From Flavobacterium sp. TR2 (GTDB lineage Bacteria; Bacteroidota; Bacteroidia; Flavobacteriales; Flavobacteriaceae), in contig NZ_CP104307.1 in NCBI RefSeq assembly GCF_025252405.1, forward strand, positions 5,039,311 to 5,103,310: 64,000 nt of DNA, in the 5' to 3' direction. Under the pieces are notes generated by a model, which worked only from the letters and a program-made list of their open reading frames with translations, did no database searches and was not told the DNA's origin. Positions 16,569 to 25,248 of this stretch are shown piece after piece. Positions within the stretch are counted from its first letter, which is position 1, and each line of letters begins with the position of its first letter. The position numbers and the translations under genes were made by a program.

Positions 16569-17915
16569 ATGACTACTCTAAACGAATTGAATGCTATATC
16601 GCCAATTGACGGAAGATATAGAAATAAAACTCAAAATTTAGCGCCTTTCTTCTCTGAAGAAGCTTTAATAAAATACCGCGTTTTGGTTGAAGTGGAATAC
16701 TTTATTGCTTTATGCCAGATTCCATTACCTCAACTGCAAGGCATTGACTCTAGTTTATTTGAAAGTTTGAGAAACATTTATAAAAATTTCTCAACTGAAG
16801 ATGCTCTTTGGATTAAAGAAACAGAAAAAGTAACCAACCACGACGTAAAAGCGGTTGAATACTTTATTAAAGATGCGTTTGAAAAATTAGGTTTGTCTCA
16901 ATACAAAGAGTTCATTCACTTCGGATTAACGTCTCAAGATATTAATAATACAGCTATTCCGCTTTCTACAAAAGAAGCGTTTGAGCAAGTTTATATGCCA
17001 ACTTTAATTGCAGTAATTGCAAAATTAAAAGAATTAAGCGTTGAGTGGAAAGACATTCCGATGCTGGCACGCACGCACGGACAGCCTGCTTCTCCTACTC
17101 GTTTAGGAAAAGAGATTTTGGTTTTCGTAGAGCGTCTAGAAGAGCAAATGCGTTTACTGTTCAATATTCCGTTTGCCGCTAAATTTGGAGGAGCAACAGG
17201 AAATTTCAATGCGCATCACGTAGCATACCCGCAGATTGACTGGAAACAATTCGGAAATAAATTTGTTGAAACAGATCTTGGTTTAAAACATTCTTTCCCA
17301 ACCACTCAAATTGAGCACTACGATCATTTTGCCGCTTTCTTTGATGCATTGAAAAGAATCAATACTATTATCATCGATTTAGACCGTGATATCTGGACGT
17401 ATGTTTCAATGGATTACTTTAAACAAAAAATCAAAGCGGGAGAAATTGGTTCGTCTGCAATGCCACACAAAGTAAACCCAATTGATTTTGAAAACTCTGA
17501 AGGAAACTTAGGAATTGCAAATGCTATTTTTGAACATTTAGCTGCAAAACTTCCAATTTCAAGATTACAGCGCGATCTAACTGACAGTACTGTTTTACGT
17601 AACGTTGGAGTTCCTTTTGGACATACGATTATTGCTTTTGAAGCAACTTTAAAAGGTTTGAACAAATTGCTTTTGAATGAAAGTAAATTTACTGAAGATT
17701 TAGAGAAAAACTGGGCTGTAGTAGCTGAAGCAATTCAGACTATTTTGCGTCGTGAAGCATATCCAAATCCGTACGAAGCTTTAAAAGGTCTGACAAGAAC
17801 TAATGAAGCAATCGACAAAAATGCGATTCATAATTTCATTGCAACTCTTGAAGTTTCAGATGCTGTTAGAGCCGAATTATTGGCTATAACTCCTAGTAAT
17901 TACACAGGAATTTAA
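16569..17915 (+). CDS. purB: Adenylosuccinate lyase
   Basis: A 448-residue PurB that cleaves SAICAR and adenylosuccinate in purine synthesis. Motifs of the fumarase/aspartase superfamily: N-terminal LNAISPIDGRYRNKT, ARTHGQPASPTRLGKE, and the signature loop GSSAMPHKVNPIDFENSEGN with the catalytic Ser (first S of SSAMPHKVNP). The length is normal. I chose ATG 16569 rather than the upstream TTG because that TTG lies within the -7 promoter element. A near copy of the last 24 bases (17892-17915) is found 635 bp downstream, beyond the next gene. Confidence 0.96.
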   Translation: MTTLNELNAISPIDGRYRNKTQNLAPFFSEEALIKYRVLVEVEYFIALCQIPLPQLQGIDSSLFESLRNIYKNFSTEDALWIKETEKVTNHDVKAVEYFIKDAFEKLGLSQYKEFIHFGLTSQDINNTAIPLSTKEAFEQVYMPTLIAVIAKLKELSVEWKDIPMLARTHGQPASPTRLGKEILVFVERLEEQMRLLFNIPFAAKFGGATGNFNAHHVAYPQIDWKQFGNKFVETDLGLKHSFPTTQIEHYDHFAAFFDALKRINTIIIDLDRDIWTYVSMDYFKQKIKAGEIGSSAMPHKVNPIDFENSEGNLGIANAIFEHLAAKLPISRLQRDLTDSTVLRNVGVPFGHTIIAFEATLKGLNKLLLNESKFTEDLEKNWAVVAEAIQTILRREAYPNPYEALKGLTRTNEAIDKNAIHNFIATLEVSDAVRAELLAITPSNYTGI

Positions 17916-17919
17916 TTCG

Positions 17920-18531
17920 ATGAAATATCGCTTTTCACTCTTTTTATTACTTGCATTCAGCATATCTATTTATGCGCAAAAAAAAGTAGTTAACGGAATT
18001 GAAATAGAAATTCTAAAGGCAAAAGAACCTTCAGAATTTTCTACTCTAATGTTGAGAGGCATAAAATTTGACCAATCGCAGTATAAGTACATTATGGTCA
18101 AATGTAAAGTCAAGTCAATAGAAGAAAATCATGCCAGAATAAGTGCTTTTGCATTACTAGATACTGTTAATAAAATTAGATATCGTCTTGGAGATTATTT
18201 AGGGTACGGAGCTATGGTAGGAAATCCTGAAAGAAATTATTTCAGAAAAACAAAATCTGAAAATAAAGATTACAGTAGTAACTTGCCTCAATATAAAAGC
18301 ACTGAAATAGATCAATTTGACAAATTTAATATAGCAGGTTATACTAACTATGAAATTCCAGTCGAGTTTGGGACTAAAAAAAATCCAGATTCCAGTATTG
18401 TATATTTTGGACAAACTGCTTACAAAAACTTTAAAGCTGAGTTATTTTTCATTATTCCGCTGACATTAAAAGTTTCTACATTTAGTCTTTATTACAGGGA
18501 TGTTAATGTGGGTACAGTCAAAATAGAATAA
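17920..18531 (+). CDS. Secreted protein of unknown function inserted behind purB
   Basis: A 203-residue protein with a clear signal peptide (KYRFSLFLLLAFSISIYAQ) and a mature part of alternating beta strands; no membrane helix and no recognised domain. Charged stretches such as RKTKSENKDYSS are scattered. It begins 4 bases after the purB stop and so depends on the purB promoter. A relic of the purB 3' end follows it, suggesting it was acquired by insertion between purB and its terminator. Confidence 0.65.
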   Translation: MKYRFSLFLLLAFSISIYAQKKVVNGIEIEILKAKEPSEFSTLMLRGIKFDQSQYKYIMVKCKVKSIEENHARISAFALLDTVNKIRYRLGDYLGYGAMVGNPERNYFRKTKSENKDYSSNLPQYKSTEIDQFDKFNIAGYTNYEIPVEFGTKKNPDSSIVYFGQTAYKNFKAELFFIIPLTLKVSTFSLYYRDVNVGTVKIE

Positions 18532-18549
18532 GGAGCACAATCTAAAAAA

Positions 18550-18574
18550 CCGAGTAATTACGCAAGGAATTTAA
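18550..18574 (+). repeat. Degenerate second copy of the purB 3' end
   Basis: CCGAGTAATTACGCAAGG followed by AATTTAA matches the last codons of purB (CCTAGTAATTACACAGG then AATTTAA) with two substitutions and one extra base. The coding sense (PSNYTGI-stop) is lost by the frame shift. It lies between the secreted-protein gene and the terminator. Confidence 0.65.
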
Positions 18575-18600
18575 GAAAAACACCAAATATTTTACCAAAA

Positions 18601-18631
18601 AAAGCTATCTTTATCGAGATAGCTTTTTTTT
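18601..18631 (+). terminator. Rho-independent terminator, probably the original purB terminator
   Basis: AAAGCTATCT / AGATAGCTTT perfect 10-bp stem, six-base loop and a T-run. It ends the purB transcription unit. Confidence 0.88.
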
Positions 18632-18745
18632 ATTAAATCCAGAGGCAAATCCAGATTCCGCTCCTTTTTATTTTAATTGGAGCTCATGCATTTCATTTGA
18701 AATAATAAGCTGGATCAGCCGCTTAAAAAAACACCATATTTTTAT

Positions 18746-21022
18746 ATGATTGCATTAAATGCCGCTGCGGAAACTTCACACCATTTACAACCTTTAATTA
18801 GTGATTTAGGATTAATCCTGATGACTGCCGGAATCGCCGTTCTGCTCTTTAGAAAAATGAAACAGCCTTTGGTTTTAGGCTACCTCATCGCAGGATTTTT
18901 AGCTGGAAACCATTTTGATTTCTTCCCGTCTATTACCGACATGAAAAGTGTCGAAGTCTGGGCAGAAATTGGAGTTATATTTTTACTTTTTAGCTTAGGA
19001 CTCGAATTCAGCTTTAAGAAACTAATGAAGGTTGGTGGGACTTCGTCTGTCACCGCCATAACCCAGATTCTGTTTATGACCGTCATTGGCTATGCAGTCG
19101 GGCAATGGATGGGCTGGGGAAAAATGGACAGCATATTCTTGGGAGCAACACTTTCAATTTCGTCCACCACGATTATCATCAGGGCTTTTGATGAATTGGG
19201 CGTAAAAGGAAAAAAATTCGTCGGAATTGTTTTTGGCGCTTTAATTGTTGAAGATATTGTTGCCATTTTGATGCTGGTTTTATTATCAACCATTGCCGTG
19301 AGCGATCAGGTTTCGGGGACAGCATTACTGCAATCTGTTTTAAAACTTATTTTCTTTTTAATCATCTGGTTTTTAGGAGGAATTTTTATTATTCCAACTA
19401 TTTTCAAAAAAGCAAAACACCTCTTAACAGACGAAATGCTGCTGATTATTTCATTGGCATTATGTTTAATGATGGTTATTTTTGCTTCCAATGTTGGTTT
19501 TTCTCCTGCGCTAGGCGCTTTCATCATGGGATCTATTATTGCTGAAACTACAATGGCAGAAAAAATTGAGCATTTAATTCAGCCCGTAAAAGATTTTTTT
19601 GGTGCTGTATTCTTTGTGTCAGTCGGAATGTTAATCAACCCTGTAACATTGGTAAATTATGCGCTTCCTGTTGCTATAATTACTTTACTGACCATCTTTG
19701 GAAAAGCTTTCAGCTCTTCTATTGGAGCCTTAATTTCTGGCCAGCCGCTAAAACAATCAGTTCAAACCGGAATGAGTTTGGCGCAAATTGGGGAGTTCTC
19801 GTTTATTATTGCCACTCTCGGAATGTCCTTAAAAGTTACAAGCGATTTCTTGTACCCAATTATTGTTGCCGTCTCTGCCATTACCACATTTACAACTCCT
19901 TTTTTAATAAAATATTCGGAGAGATTTGCTCTGATACTAGAATCTAAAATGCCTAAAAGATGGGTTAAAAACATCAACCGTTATAGTGTGAATGCGCAAG
20001 CGATTAAGTCTGTCAGCACTTGGCAGATTGTTCTTCGTTCTTCGATTACGCAAATTATCCTCCATACTATCATTATTACAGCCATTATATTATTGTCCTC
20101 TAAATTTGTAGCGCCATTGGTAGCCGATACAAGATTCGGAAATACATTGGCCGCTTTATTGACCCTTGTCGTAATCGCGCCGTTTTTATGGGCGCTTTCG
20201 CTGCGTCGTGTAAAAGTAGATGAAGTTGAAATTCTTTGGGAAGAACGTAAATACCGCGGGGCGCTTTTAATGCTTATCTTGATCAGAATGAGTCTTGGCT
20301 TGTTCTTCGTTGGATTTTTATTGAACATTTTCTTCTCTCCTTTAGTAGCTTTTGTAGCGCTGATTATTGCAATCGGAGCTTATCAAATTTTCCCTAAAAA
20401 ACTGAATGAGCAATATCATAAAATCGAAAATCACTTTCTAAAAAATCTAAACGATCGCGAAAACAAAAAGATTGACAGAAGATATGCCAATTTAATGCCT
20501 TGGGATGGACATATGTCATTCTTTGAAATTAAAAAAGAATCCAATTTAGTGGGGCAGACTTTACAGGAACTCAAAATTCGTGAGCAATTAGGAATCAATA
20601 TTGCCTACATAAAACGAGGAGAAGTCACAATACCGATTCCTACCAAAACTGAACGCTTATTTCCAGGCGATGAAATTTGCGTAATTGGAACTGATGCCCA
20701 AATTGCCGAATTCACGAAATTTTTAACTCAAAACGAAACCGAACCGCCTACAAAAGTAGAAGAAACCGATATTGTGCTGCGACAGCTTGAAGTTTCTCAA
20801 GACGAATTCATTAAAAAAAGCATTGGCCAATTTAGAGCCAAAACTGATGGAATGGTCGTAGGAATAGAACGAAACGGAAACCGTATCCTAAATCCAGAAT
20901 CTAGTTTAATATTAGAAAAAAATGACATTCTGTGGGTTGTAGGAGATAAAAAAAGAATGAGTGCTTTGATGGCTTTTGAAGGTGCAAAGGTTCAAAGGGA
21001 CAGAGGTTCAAAGATCTCGTAG
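18746..21022 (+). CDS. CPA2-family monovalent cation:proton antiporter with two RCK_C domains
   Basis: A 758-residue transporter of the KefB/KefC-like CPA2 family. The first 400 or so residues hold about 12 membrane segments with family stretches QPLVLGYLIAGFLAG, SSTTIIIRAF, IVEDIVAILML and LAQIGEFSFI. More membrane helices follow (about 430-550). The cytosolic tail carries two TrkA-C (RCK_C) modules: one ending GDEICVIGTDAQIAEFTKFL (about 600-665) and one ending ILWVVGDKKRMSAL (about 690-745), but no NAD-binding TrkA-N domain. It likely exchanges K+ or Na+ for protons. The last 11 residues are encoded inside a CAAAGGTTCAAAG repeat. Confidence 0.85.
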   Translation: MIALNAAAETSHHLQPLISDLGLILMTAGIAVLLFRKMKQPLVLGYLIAGFLAGNHFDFFPSITDMKSVEVWAEIGVIFLLFSLGLEFSFKKLMKVGGTSSVTAITQILFMTVIGYAVGQWMGWGKMDSIFLGATLSISSTTIIIRAFDELGVKGKKFVGIVFGALIVEDIVAILMLVLLSTIAVSDQVSGTALLQSVLKLIFFLIIWFLGGIFIIPTIFKKAKHLLTDEMLLIISLALCLMMVIFASNVGFSPALGAFIMGSIIAETTMAEKIEHLIQPVKDFFGAVFFVSVGMLINPVTLVNYALPVAIITLLTIFGKAFSSSIGALISGQPLKQSVQTGMSLAQIGEFSFIIATLGMSLKVTSDFLYPIIVAVSAITTFTTPFLIKYSERFALILESKMPKRWVKNINRYSVNAQAIKSVSTWQIVLRSSITQIILHTIIITAIILLSSKFVAPLVADTRFGNTLAALLTLVVIAPFLWALSLRRVKVDEVEILWEERKYRGALLMLILIRMSLGLFFVGFLLNIFFSPLVAFVALIIAIGAYQIFPKKLNEQYHKIENHFLKNLNDRENKKIDRRYANLMPWDGHMSFFEIKKESNLVGQTLQELKIREQLGINIAYIKRGEVTIPIPTKTERLFPGDEICVIGTDAQIAEFTKFLTQNETEPPTKVEETDIVLRQLEVSQDEFIKKSIGQFRAKTDGMVVGIERNGNRILNPESSLILEKNDILWVVGDKKRMSALMAFEGAKVQRDRGSKIS

Positions 21023-21109
21023 AAAATAAAAAGGCTGGTATTTTTTCATTTGGAAAAATACCAGCATTTAAACTTTGTCCCTTTGTCCCTTTGAACCTTT
21101 GTCCCTTAA
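20981..21109. repeat. CAAAGGTTCAAAG / CTTTGAACCTTTG inverted-repeat element
   Basis: Left words (GCAAAGGTTCAAAGGGACAG, then AGGTTCAAAG) lie in the end of the antiporter gene; right words (TTTGTCCC repeated, TTTGAACCTTTGTCCC) lie just before the peroxiredoxin stop. The two sides are reverse complements around the terminator hairpin. The same family recurs at 51601-51781 and, with GGTGCAAAGG words, at the end of meaB. Confidence 0.65.
21034..21065. terminator. Bidirectional terminator hairpin
   Basis: GCTGGTATTTTT / AAAAATACCAGC perfect 12-bp stem with an 8-base loop between convergent antiporter and peroxiredoxin genes. Confidence 0.75.
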
Positions 21110-21111
21110 AG

Positions 21112-21750
21112 TTACTTATTCGGTTGCGGTGTCAATCTCAAATAAGGTTTTATTGGCGTATGCCCTTTTGGGAATTTTGCTGGAATATCGCTGTCTGGAA
21201 TTGCCGGTGCGATTACCACATCTTCTCCATCTTTCCAGTTTGCAGGAGTTGCAACGCTGTAATTTGCTGTCAATTGCAAACTGTCAATAACGCGGAGCAA
21301 TTCGTCAAAATTTCTTCCTGTTGAAGCCGGATAAGTCAGAGTCAATTTTATTTTTTTATCTGGTCCGATAACAAAAACAGAACGCACTGTAAATTTATCG
21401 CTTGCATTTGGATGAAGCATATCGTATAGATTAGCTACTTTTTTATCCTCATCTGCAATAATCGGAAAATTTACTTCAGTATTTTGAGTTTCGTTGATAT
21501 CTTTAATCCACTCTTTGTGCGAGTCTAAACCGTCTACACTCAGCGCAATAACTTTAGTATTTCTTTTTTTGAATTCTGGCACATAGTTCGCGACAGTTCC
21601 CAATTCAGTAGTACAAACTGGCGTAAAATCTGCTGGATGCGAAAACAAAACACCCCACGAATCTCCTAGCCATTCGTGAAAATTAATTGGTCCTTGCGTG
21701 GTTTCTGCGTGAAAATCGGGAGCTATATCGCCTAATCTTAATGTTGACAT
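21112..21750 (-). CDS. 1-Cys peroxiredoxin (Prx6 type)
   Basis: A 212-residue peroxiredoxin that reduces H2O2 and organic peroxides. The peroxidatic site is HPADFTPVCTTELG with Cys 46; it is the only Cys in the protein, so it is a true 1-Cys enzyme needing an external reductant. The C-terminal extension (NWKDGEDVVIAPAIPDSDIPAKFPKG and the following residues) is typical of the Prx6 subgroup. The gene is monocistronic on the reverse strand and convergent with the antiporter gene. Confidence 0.93.
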   Translation of the reverse strand: MSTLRLGDIAPDFHAETTQGPINFHEWLGDSWGVLFSHPADFTPVCTTELGTVANYVPEFKKRNTKVIALSVDGLDSHKEWIKDINETQNTEVNFPIIADEDKKVANLYDMLHPNASDKFTVRSVFVIGPDKKIKLTLTYPASTGRNFDELLRVIDSLQLTANYSVATPANWKDGEDVVIAPAIPDSDIPAKFPKGHTPIKPYLRLTPQPNK

Positions 21751-21862
21751 AATTTCATTTTTTTAGTTCATCTAAAATTAACCAAAAAAAGCATATCGAA
21801 AACATTGAATTTCTTAAAAAACGTTAAAATTCTACTTTGTCGATATAATTAGTATTTTACTA

Positions 21863-22774
21863 TTAAATAAAACTCAGAACCAAATACCAGAAAGCAAGCG
21901 TAACAAAGGAAATTGGAATCCCGAAACCAATCATCATGCTGCTCAATTTTGGTTTTAGACCGTAAGTTGAAGCCAAAATTGCGCCCGTTATCATGGGCGC
22001 CATGGCAGTTTCCATTATAGTAATTTTTATCGCTTCAGAATGCTGGTTAAAAATGAAGACATACAGCACAAAAATTACGAAAGGAATCAAAAGCAATTTA
22101 AAGAAAAGGCCAAGACGCAAAAATTTCCAATGCTGGCTTTTTCTATCAAAAGTCAATTGCAAACCGACAGAAAGCAAGGCCAAAGGCGTTACCAGACTTC
22201 CAATTTTCAGTAATACAGATTGCAAATTTTCATTTAAATGATAGTCGAAAACATTCATTAGACAGGCCAAAACGAACATTAAAAACGGCGGAAACAAAAT
22301 GATTTTTTTGAAAATCCCCAATGCATTCGGACTGCCTTTAGAATAAAATGCCGCAGTAAAGACCCCAAGGGTCGAAACCACCACGAAAGTTCCCGGCTGA
22401 TCGACCAATACAGCTGTTTCTAATCCTTTCTTTCCAAATAAAGCTTCAATAATCGGATATCCTAAAAAAGAACTATTGCTCAATCCAGCTGTCAAAATCA
22501 AACAGCCGATCAATTTGTTGGACCAGCCATTTCTTCTTCCTAAAAAATGAAAAAATATAAAAGCCAAAATATACGTAATCCACCCCGCTCCTATTGGAAA
22601 CAGCAATTCGCTACTCCATTTTATTTTTGGAATATGATATAAAGTAATGGCGGGAAGACAAAAATAAATAACAATTTTATTGAGCGTCTTATAGATATGG
22701 GTAGGAAATTGTTTTACGCGCTGTAAAACTAAACCTAGCGAAAGAAAGAGAAATATTAATATAAAATTGTTCAT
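21863..22774 (-). CDS. AEC (auxin efflux carrier) family transporter
   Basis: A 303-residue membrane protein with about ten hydrophobic segments arranged as two halves, as in AEC carriers (and BASS-like folds). Family stretches: LSLGLVLQRV at the N-terminus, LTAGLSNSSFLGYPIIEALFG in the middle and APMITGAILASTYGLKPKLSSMMIGFGI near the end. Such carriers export or exchange small organic acids; the substrate here is unknown. ATG 22774 is preferred over an upstream TTG because a TAnnTTTG element lies between the two. Confidence 0.83.
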   Translation of the reverse strand: MNNFILIFLFLSLGLVLQRVKQFPTHIYKTLNKIVIYFCLPAITLYHIPKIKWSSELLFPIGAGWITYILAFIFFHFLGRRNGWSNKLIGCLILTAGLSNSSFLGYPIIEALFGKKGLETAVLVDQPGTFVVVSTLGVFTAAFYSKGSPNALGIFKKIILFPPFLMFVLACLMNVFDYHLNENLQSVLLKIGSLVTPLALLSVGLQLTFDRKSQHWKFLRLGLFFKLLLIPFVIFVLYVFIFNQHSEAIKITIMETAMAPMITGAILASTYGLKPKLSSMMIGFGIPISFVTLAFWYLVLSFI

Positions 22775-22789
22775 ATCATGGCGTAGACA

Positions 22790-22797
22790 CAAAAATA
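22790..22797 (-). promoter_or_regulatory. -7 promoter element (TATTTTTG on minus strand)
   Basis: The plus strand reads CAAAAATA. It is 16 bases upstream of the AEC carrier ATG and supports the shorter start. Confidence 0.5.
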
Positions 22798-22880
22798 GCG
22801 AATTATATATTGATGGCTTGAACAAATTATAGTCTCTCTTTAAGTTTTTTGTTACTTTTAATATGTAATTCTAAAAACCT

Positions 22881-23447
22881 ATGCAGCAAATAAGGGATAA
22901 TTTTGAACTAATGGCTAAACTTTCTGATGAAGACTGGAATACCTTTTCGTCAAAACTCATTCGTCAGGAATTCCCAAAGAAAACGACAATACTCCAAACC
23001 GGTCATGTAGAAAATTATCTTTCTTTTATAGAAAAAGGAATCCTTAGGTATTATGTTCCTTCTGAGAATAAAGACCTAACATTTGCTTTTGTATTTGATG
23101 GCGAGTTTACAAGCGGTTACGATTCATTTATTACAAGACTGCCTGCTAGCTATATTATCGAAGCTCTTTCAGATACCATACTTTGGAGCATTTCTCATAA
23201 CGATCTTCAGGATATTTACGCCAAAACCAAAATTGGCAATACCATTGGCCGATTGGCAAGTGAAGGATTATTTCTTAAAAAATCAAAGAGAGAGCTGTCT
23301 TTGCTTAATGACTCTGCAGAACAGCGATATCGTAATCTATTTATCGAAAAACCTCATCTGATACAAAAAATTCCGCAAAAATATCTTGCCTCTTATATTG
23401 GCATTACTCCACAAGCTTTAAGCCGAATCAGAAAACGCATTTATTAA
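22881..23447 (+). CDS. Crp/Fnr-family transcriptional regulator
   Basis: A 188-residue regulator. Residues about 10-115 form a cyclic-nucleotide-binding beta roll (KKTTILQTGHVENYLSFIEKGILRYY, then FVFDGEFTSGYDSF), followed by a long dimer helix. The C-terminus QKIPQKYLASYIGITPQALSRIRKRIY is a short winged helix-turn-helix of the type seen in many Bacteroidota Crp-like proteins. Effector residues for cAMP are not obvious. The DoxX-like gene 58 bp downstream, with its own near-consensus promoter, may be its target; this is inferred from position. Confidence 0.85.
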   Translation: MQQIRDNFELMAKLSDEDWNTFSSKLIRQEFPKKTTILQTGHVENYLSFIEKGILRYYVPSENKDLTFAFVFDGEFTSGYDSFITRLPASYIIEALSDTILWSISHNDLQDIYAKTKIGNTIGRLASEGLFLKKSKRELSLLNDSAEQRYRNLFIEKPHLIQKIPQKYLASYIGITPQALSRIRKRIY

Positions 23448-23505
23448 CCCAGGTTCATTGTTTTAGGTTTCTTTACTATGCATCTTTGCACAATAAAAAA
23501 AAGAT

Positions 23506-23970
23506 ATGGAAACCTTAATTGTTCTTTTTGGAGTTTTTATCGCAACGATACTAATTAATTGGCTTATAACAAAAAGATTTGAACTTGCATTTTCAGGCAG
23601 AATGGCCATGGCAGTTATGCTGGTCTTTACTTCTGTAGGACATTTTGTTTTTAGCAAAGGAATGGCGATGATGATCTCTTTTTTGCCTCACGCAAATGTT
23701 ATTGTATTTATTACAGGAATTATAGAATTAATTGCTGCCATTGGACTATTAGTGCCAAAAACCAAAGCTCTCACAGGAAAACTGCTGATTTTATTTTTTA
23801 TCCTACTGCTTCCTGCTAACATTTATGCGGCAAGCCATAATATCAATTTGCAGACTGCCGACTATACTGGCAAGGGCACTTCTTACTTATGGATTAGGGT
23901 GCCGATGCAGCTTCTTTTTATAGCTTGGGTATATTTTTCTACTCTCAGCAATCAATCAAAAATCAAATAG
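23506..23970 (+). CDS. DoxX-like four-helix membrane protein
   Basis: A 154-residue protein with four hydrophobic segments (about residues 3-20, 32-50, 66-87 and 92-107, plus a terminal one near 130-145). GRMAMAVMLVFTSVGHFVF and the following ITGIIELIAAIGLLVP resemble DoxX/DUF417-like membrane proteins, in which the G-x(2)-E-x(4)-GLL helix is conserved. Function in the family is poorly defined. An element CATCTTTG (one base off TAnnTTTG) lies just upstream, so it is probably transcribed alone, following a Crp-like regulator gene. Confidence 0.65.
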   Translation: METLIVLFGVFIATILINWLITKRFELAFSGRMAMAVMLVFTSVGHFVFSKGMAMMISFLPHANVIVFITGIIELIAAIGLLVPKTKALTGKLLILFFILLLPANIYAASHNINLQTADYTGKGTSYLWIRVPMQLLFIAWVYFSTLSNQSKIK

Positions 23971-24079
23971 CCAATACGGAAAATGCCGATTGTTCCTAGT
24001 AATAATTTGCATTTTCCTTTCGTTTTATTTTTATGTTTTTGATTGCCTTAATTAATTTTTAGTTAAATTAGTAGTTTGT

Positions 24080-24117
24080 GTTACAAAAAGATGTAAATTT
24101 GTAACATATTTTATTAC
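24080..24117 (+). promoter_or_regulatory. Promoter and likely autoregulatory operator of the Rrf2-type gene
   Basis: TAAATTTG (24094-24101) is an exact -7 match. It is overlapped by the perfect 8-bp inverted repeat GTTACAAA (24080-24087) / TTTGTAAC (24098-24105) and by TGTAACATATTTTATTAC (24100-24117), which recurs with one change upstream of the next gene. Overlap of -7 element and palindrome fits autorepression. Confidence 0.6.
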
Positions 24118-24120
24118 AGT

Positions 24121-24528
24121 ATGATTTCAGGTAAATTTGCCATAACGATTCACATTCTTACTCTGCTCCATAAATTCCCAAATGATTATTTGTCATCGGA
24201 GTTTATTGCGGGAAGTATTAATTTGAACCCTGTTTTGGTTCGAAAAGAAATTGCCAACTTAAAATCGCATCATATTGTAGAAAGTAAAGAAGGAAAAAAT
24301 GGCGGTACAAAATTGGCGGTTAATGCTGCTGAACTGACTTTAAAACAAATATTCGAAATGACCTTTGAAACCATTGGTTTAGGTTTTGCAAAAAATCAGC
24401 CAAATCCTGATTGCCCTGTCGGAAAAAACATCAATCAGCATTTGGAAGCTTTATACAGCGAAATGAATCAAAAAGTCAGCGCACAGCTGGAGGGAATTTC
24501 ATTGGAAGATTTTTCGAATCAATTTTAA
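24121..24528 (+). CDS. Rrf2-family transcriptional regulator, YwnA-like
   Basis: A 135-residue regulator with an N-terminal winged helix-turn-helix of the Rrf2 family: KFAITIHILTLLHKF, LSSEFIAGSINLNPVLVRKEIANLKSHHIVESKEGKNGGTKLA. The usual Fe-S cluster Cys triad is missing (one Cys, in NPDCPVGKNI), so it resembles YwnA-type members, which sense without a cluster, probably through a single Cys. The downstream gene is YwnB-like, as in the ywnA-ywnB arrangement of Bacillus. A shared 18-bp motif in front of both genes supports direct control. Confidence 0.85.
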   Translation: MISGKFAITIHILTLLHKFPNDYLSSEFIAGSINLNPVLVRKEIANLKSHHIVESKEGKNGGTKLAVNAAELTLKQIFEMTFETIGLGFAKNQPNPDCPVGKNINQHLEALYSEMNQKVSAQLEGISLEDFSNQF

Positions 24529-24549
24529 AACTATTTTTTTATCCAAAAC

Positions 24550-24567
24550 TGTAACATTTTTTATTAC
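24550..24567 (+). promoter_or_regulatory. Second copy of the putative Rrf2 operator
   Basis: TGTAACATTTTTTATTAC differs at one base from the motif before the regulator gene. It lies 18 bp before the ATG of the oxidoreductase gene. The outer GTAA / TTAC bases are inverted, as for a dimeric regulator. Confidence 0.55.
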
Positions 24568-24585
24568 TAAATAAATTTATATATT

Positions 24586-25227
24586 ATGAAAATCGCACTT
24601 ATCGGAGCTACAGGATTTGTTGGCTCAGCAATTTTAAACGAATTAGCAGACAGAAAACATGAAATCACTGCTATTGCAAGAACTCCAAAAGACACAGCAA
24701 ATGCAACGTGGGTTGCGGCAGATATTTTTAATGTTGATGCATTGGCAGAAATCTTAAAAGGCCACGATGCTGTAATCAATGCTTACAATCCAGGTTGGAC
24801 AAATCCTAATATTTACGATGACTTTTTAGCAGGCTCTAAAGCTATTCAGGAAGCGGTTAAAAAATCGGGCGTTAAACGTTTTATCACTATCGGCGGCGCG
24901 GGAAGTTTGTACGTTGCACCAGATTTGCAAGCAGTTGACACGCCAGATTTTCCAAAAGAGATTTTTCCAGGCGCCAATGCTGCAAGACATTATTTAAATA
25001 TCATCAAAGAAGAAAAAGATTTGGATTGGGCATTCTTTAGTCCCGCTTTCGAAATGCACGCTGGCACTAAAACAGGAAGAACAGGAAAATATCGTTTAGG
25101 TTTAGAAAATCCAGTTTTTAATGACGAACAGAGAAGCATTTTGTCTGTAGAAGATTTGGCCGTTGTTATTGCTGACGAAGTAGAAACTCCAAAACATCAT
25201 CAGGTGAGATTTACAGCAGGTTACTAA
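24586..25227 (+). CDS. NAD(P)-dependent epimerase/reductase, YwnB/NmrA-like
   Basis: A 213-residue atypical short-chain dehydrogenase. The Rossmann motif is KIALIGATGFVGSAIL at the N-terminus, with ADIFNVDALAEILKGHDAVINAYNP and VKRFITIGGAGSLY. The catalytic Tyr-x(3)-Lys is not evident, as in NmrA/HSCARG-like proteins that bind NAD(P)H, may sense redox state, or reduce quinone or flavin-like molecules. It lies 57 bp behind the Rrf2-type regulator gene and shares its operator motif; induction by reactive electrophiles or redox stress is a reasonable guess. Confidence 0.85.
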   Translation: MKIALIGATGFVGSAILNELADRKHEITAIARTPKDTANATWVAADIFNVDALAEILKGHDAVINAYNPGWTNPNIYDDFLAGSKAIQEAVKKSGVKRFITIGGAGSLYVAPDLQAVDTPDFPKEIFPGANAARHYLNIIKEEKDLDWAFFSPAFEMHAGTKTGRTGKYRLGLENPVFNDEQRSILSVEDLAVVIADEVETPKHHQVRFTAGY

Positions 25228-25248
25228 CAATATTTTAAGTTTTTTTTT

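Noticed and set aside
21075..21324. Plus-strand frames opposite the peroxiredoxin gene end
   Set aside because: They overlap a strongly conserved gene on the other strand and have no protein-like pattern.
22775..22825. Longer N-terminus of the AEC carrier from a TTG
   Set aside because: A promoter element lies between the TTG and the ATG, and the added residues do not form part of the first membrane segment.
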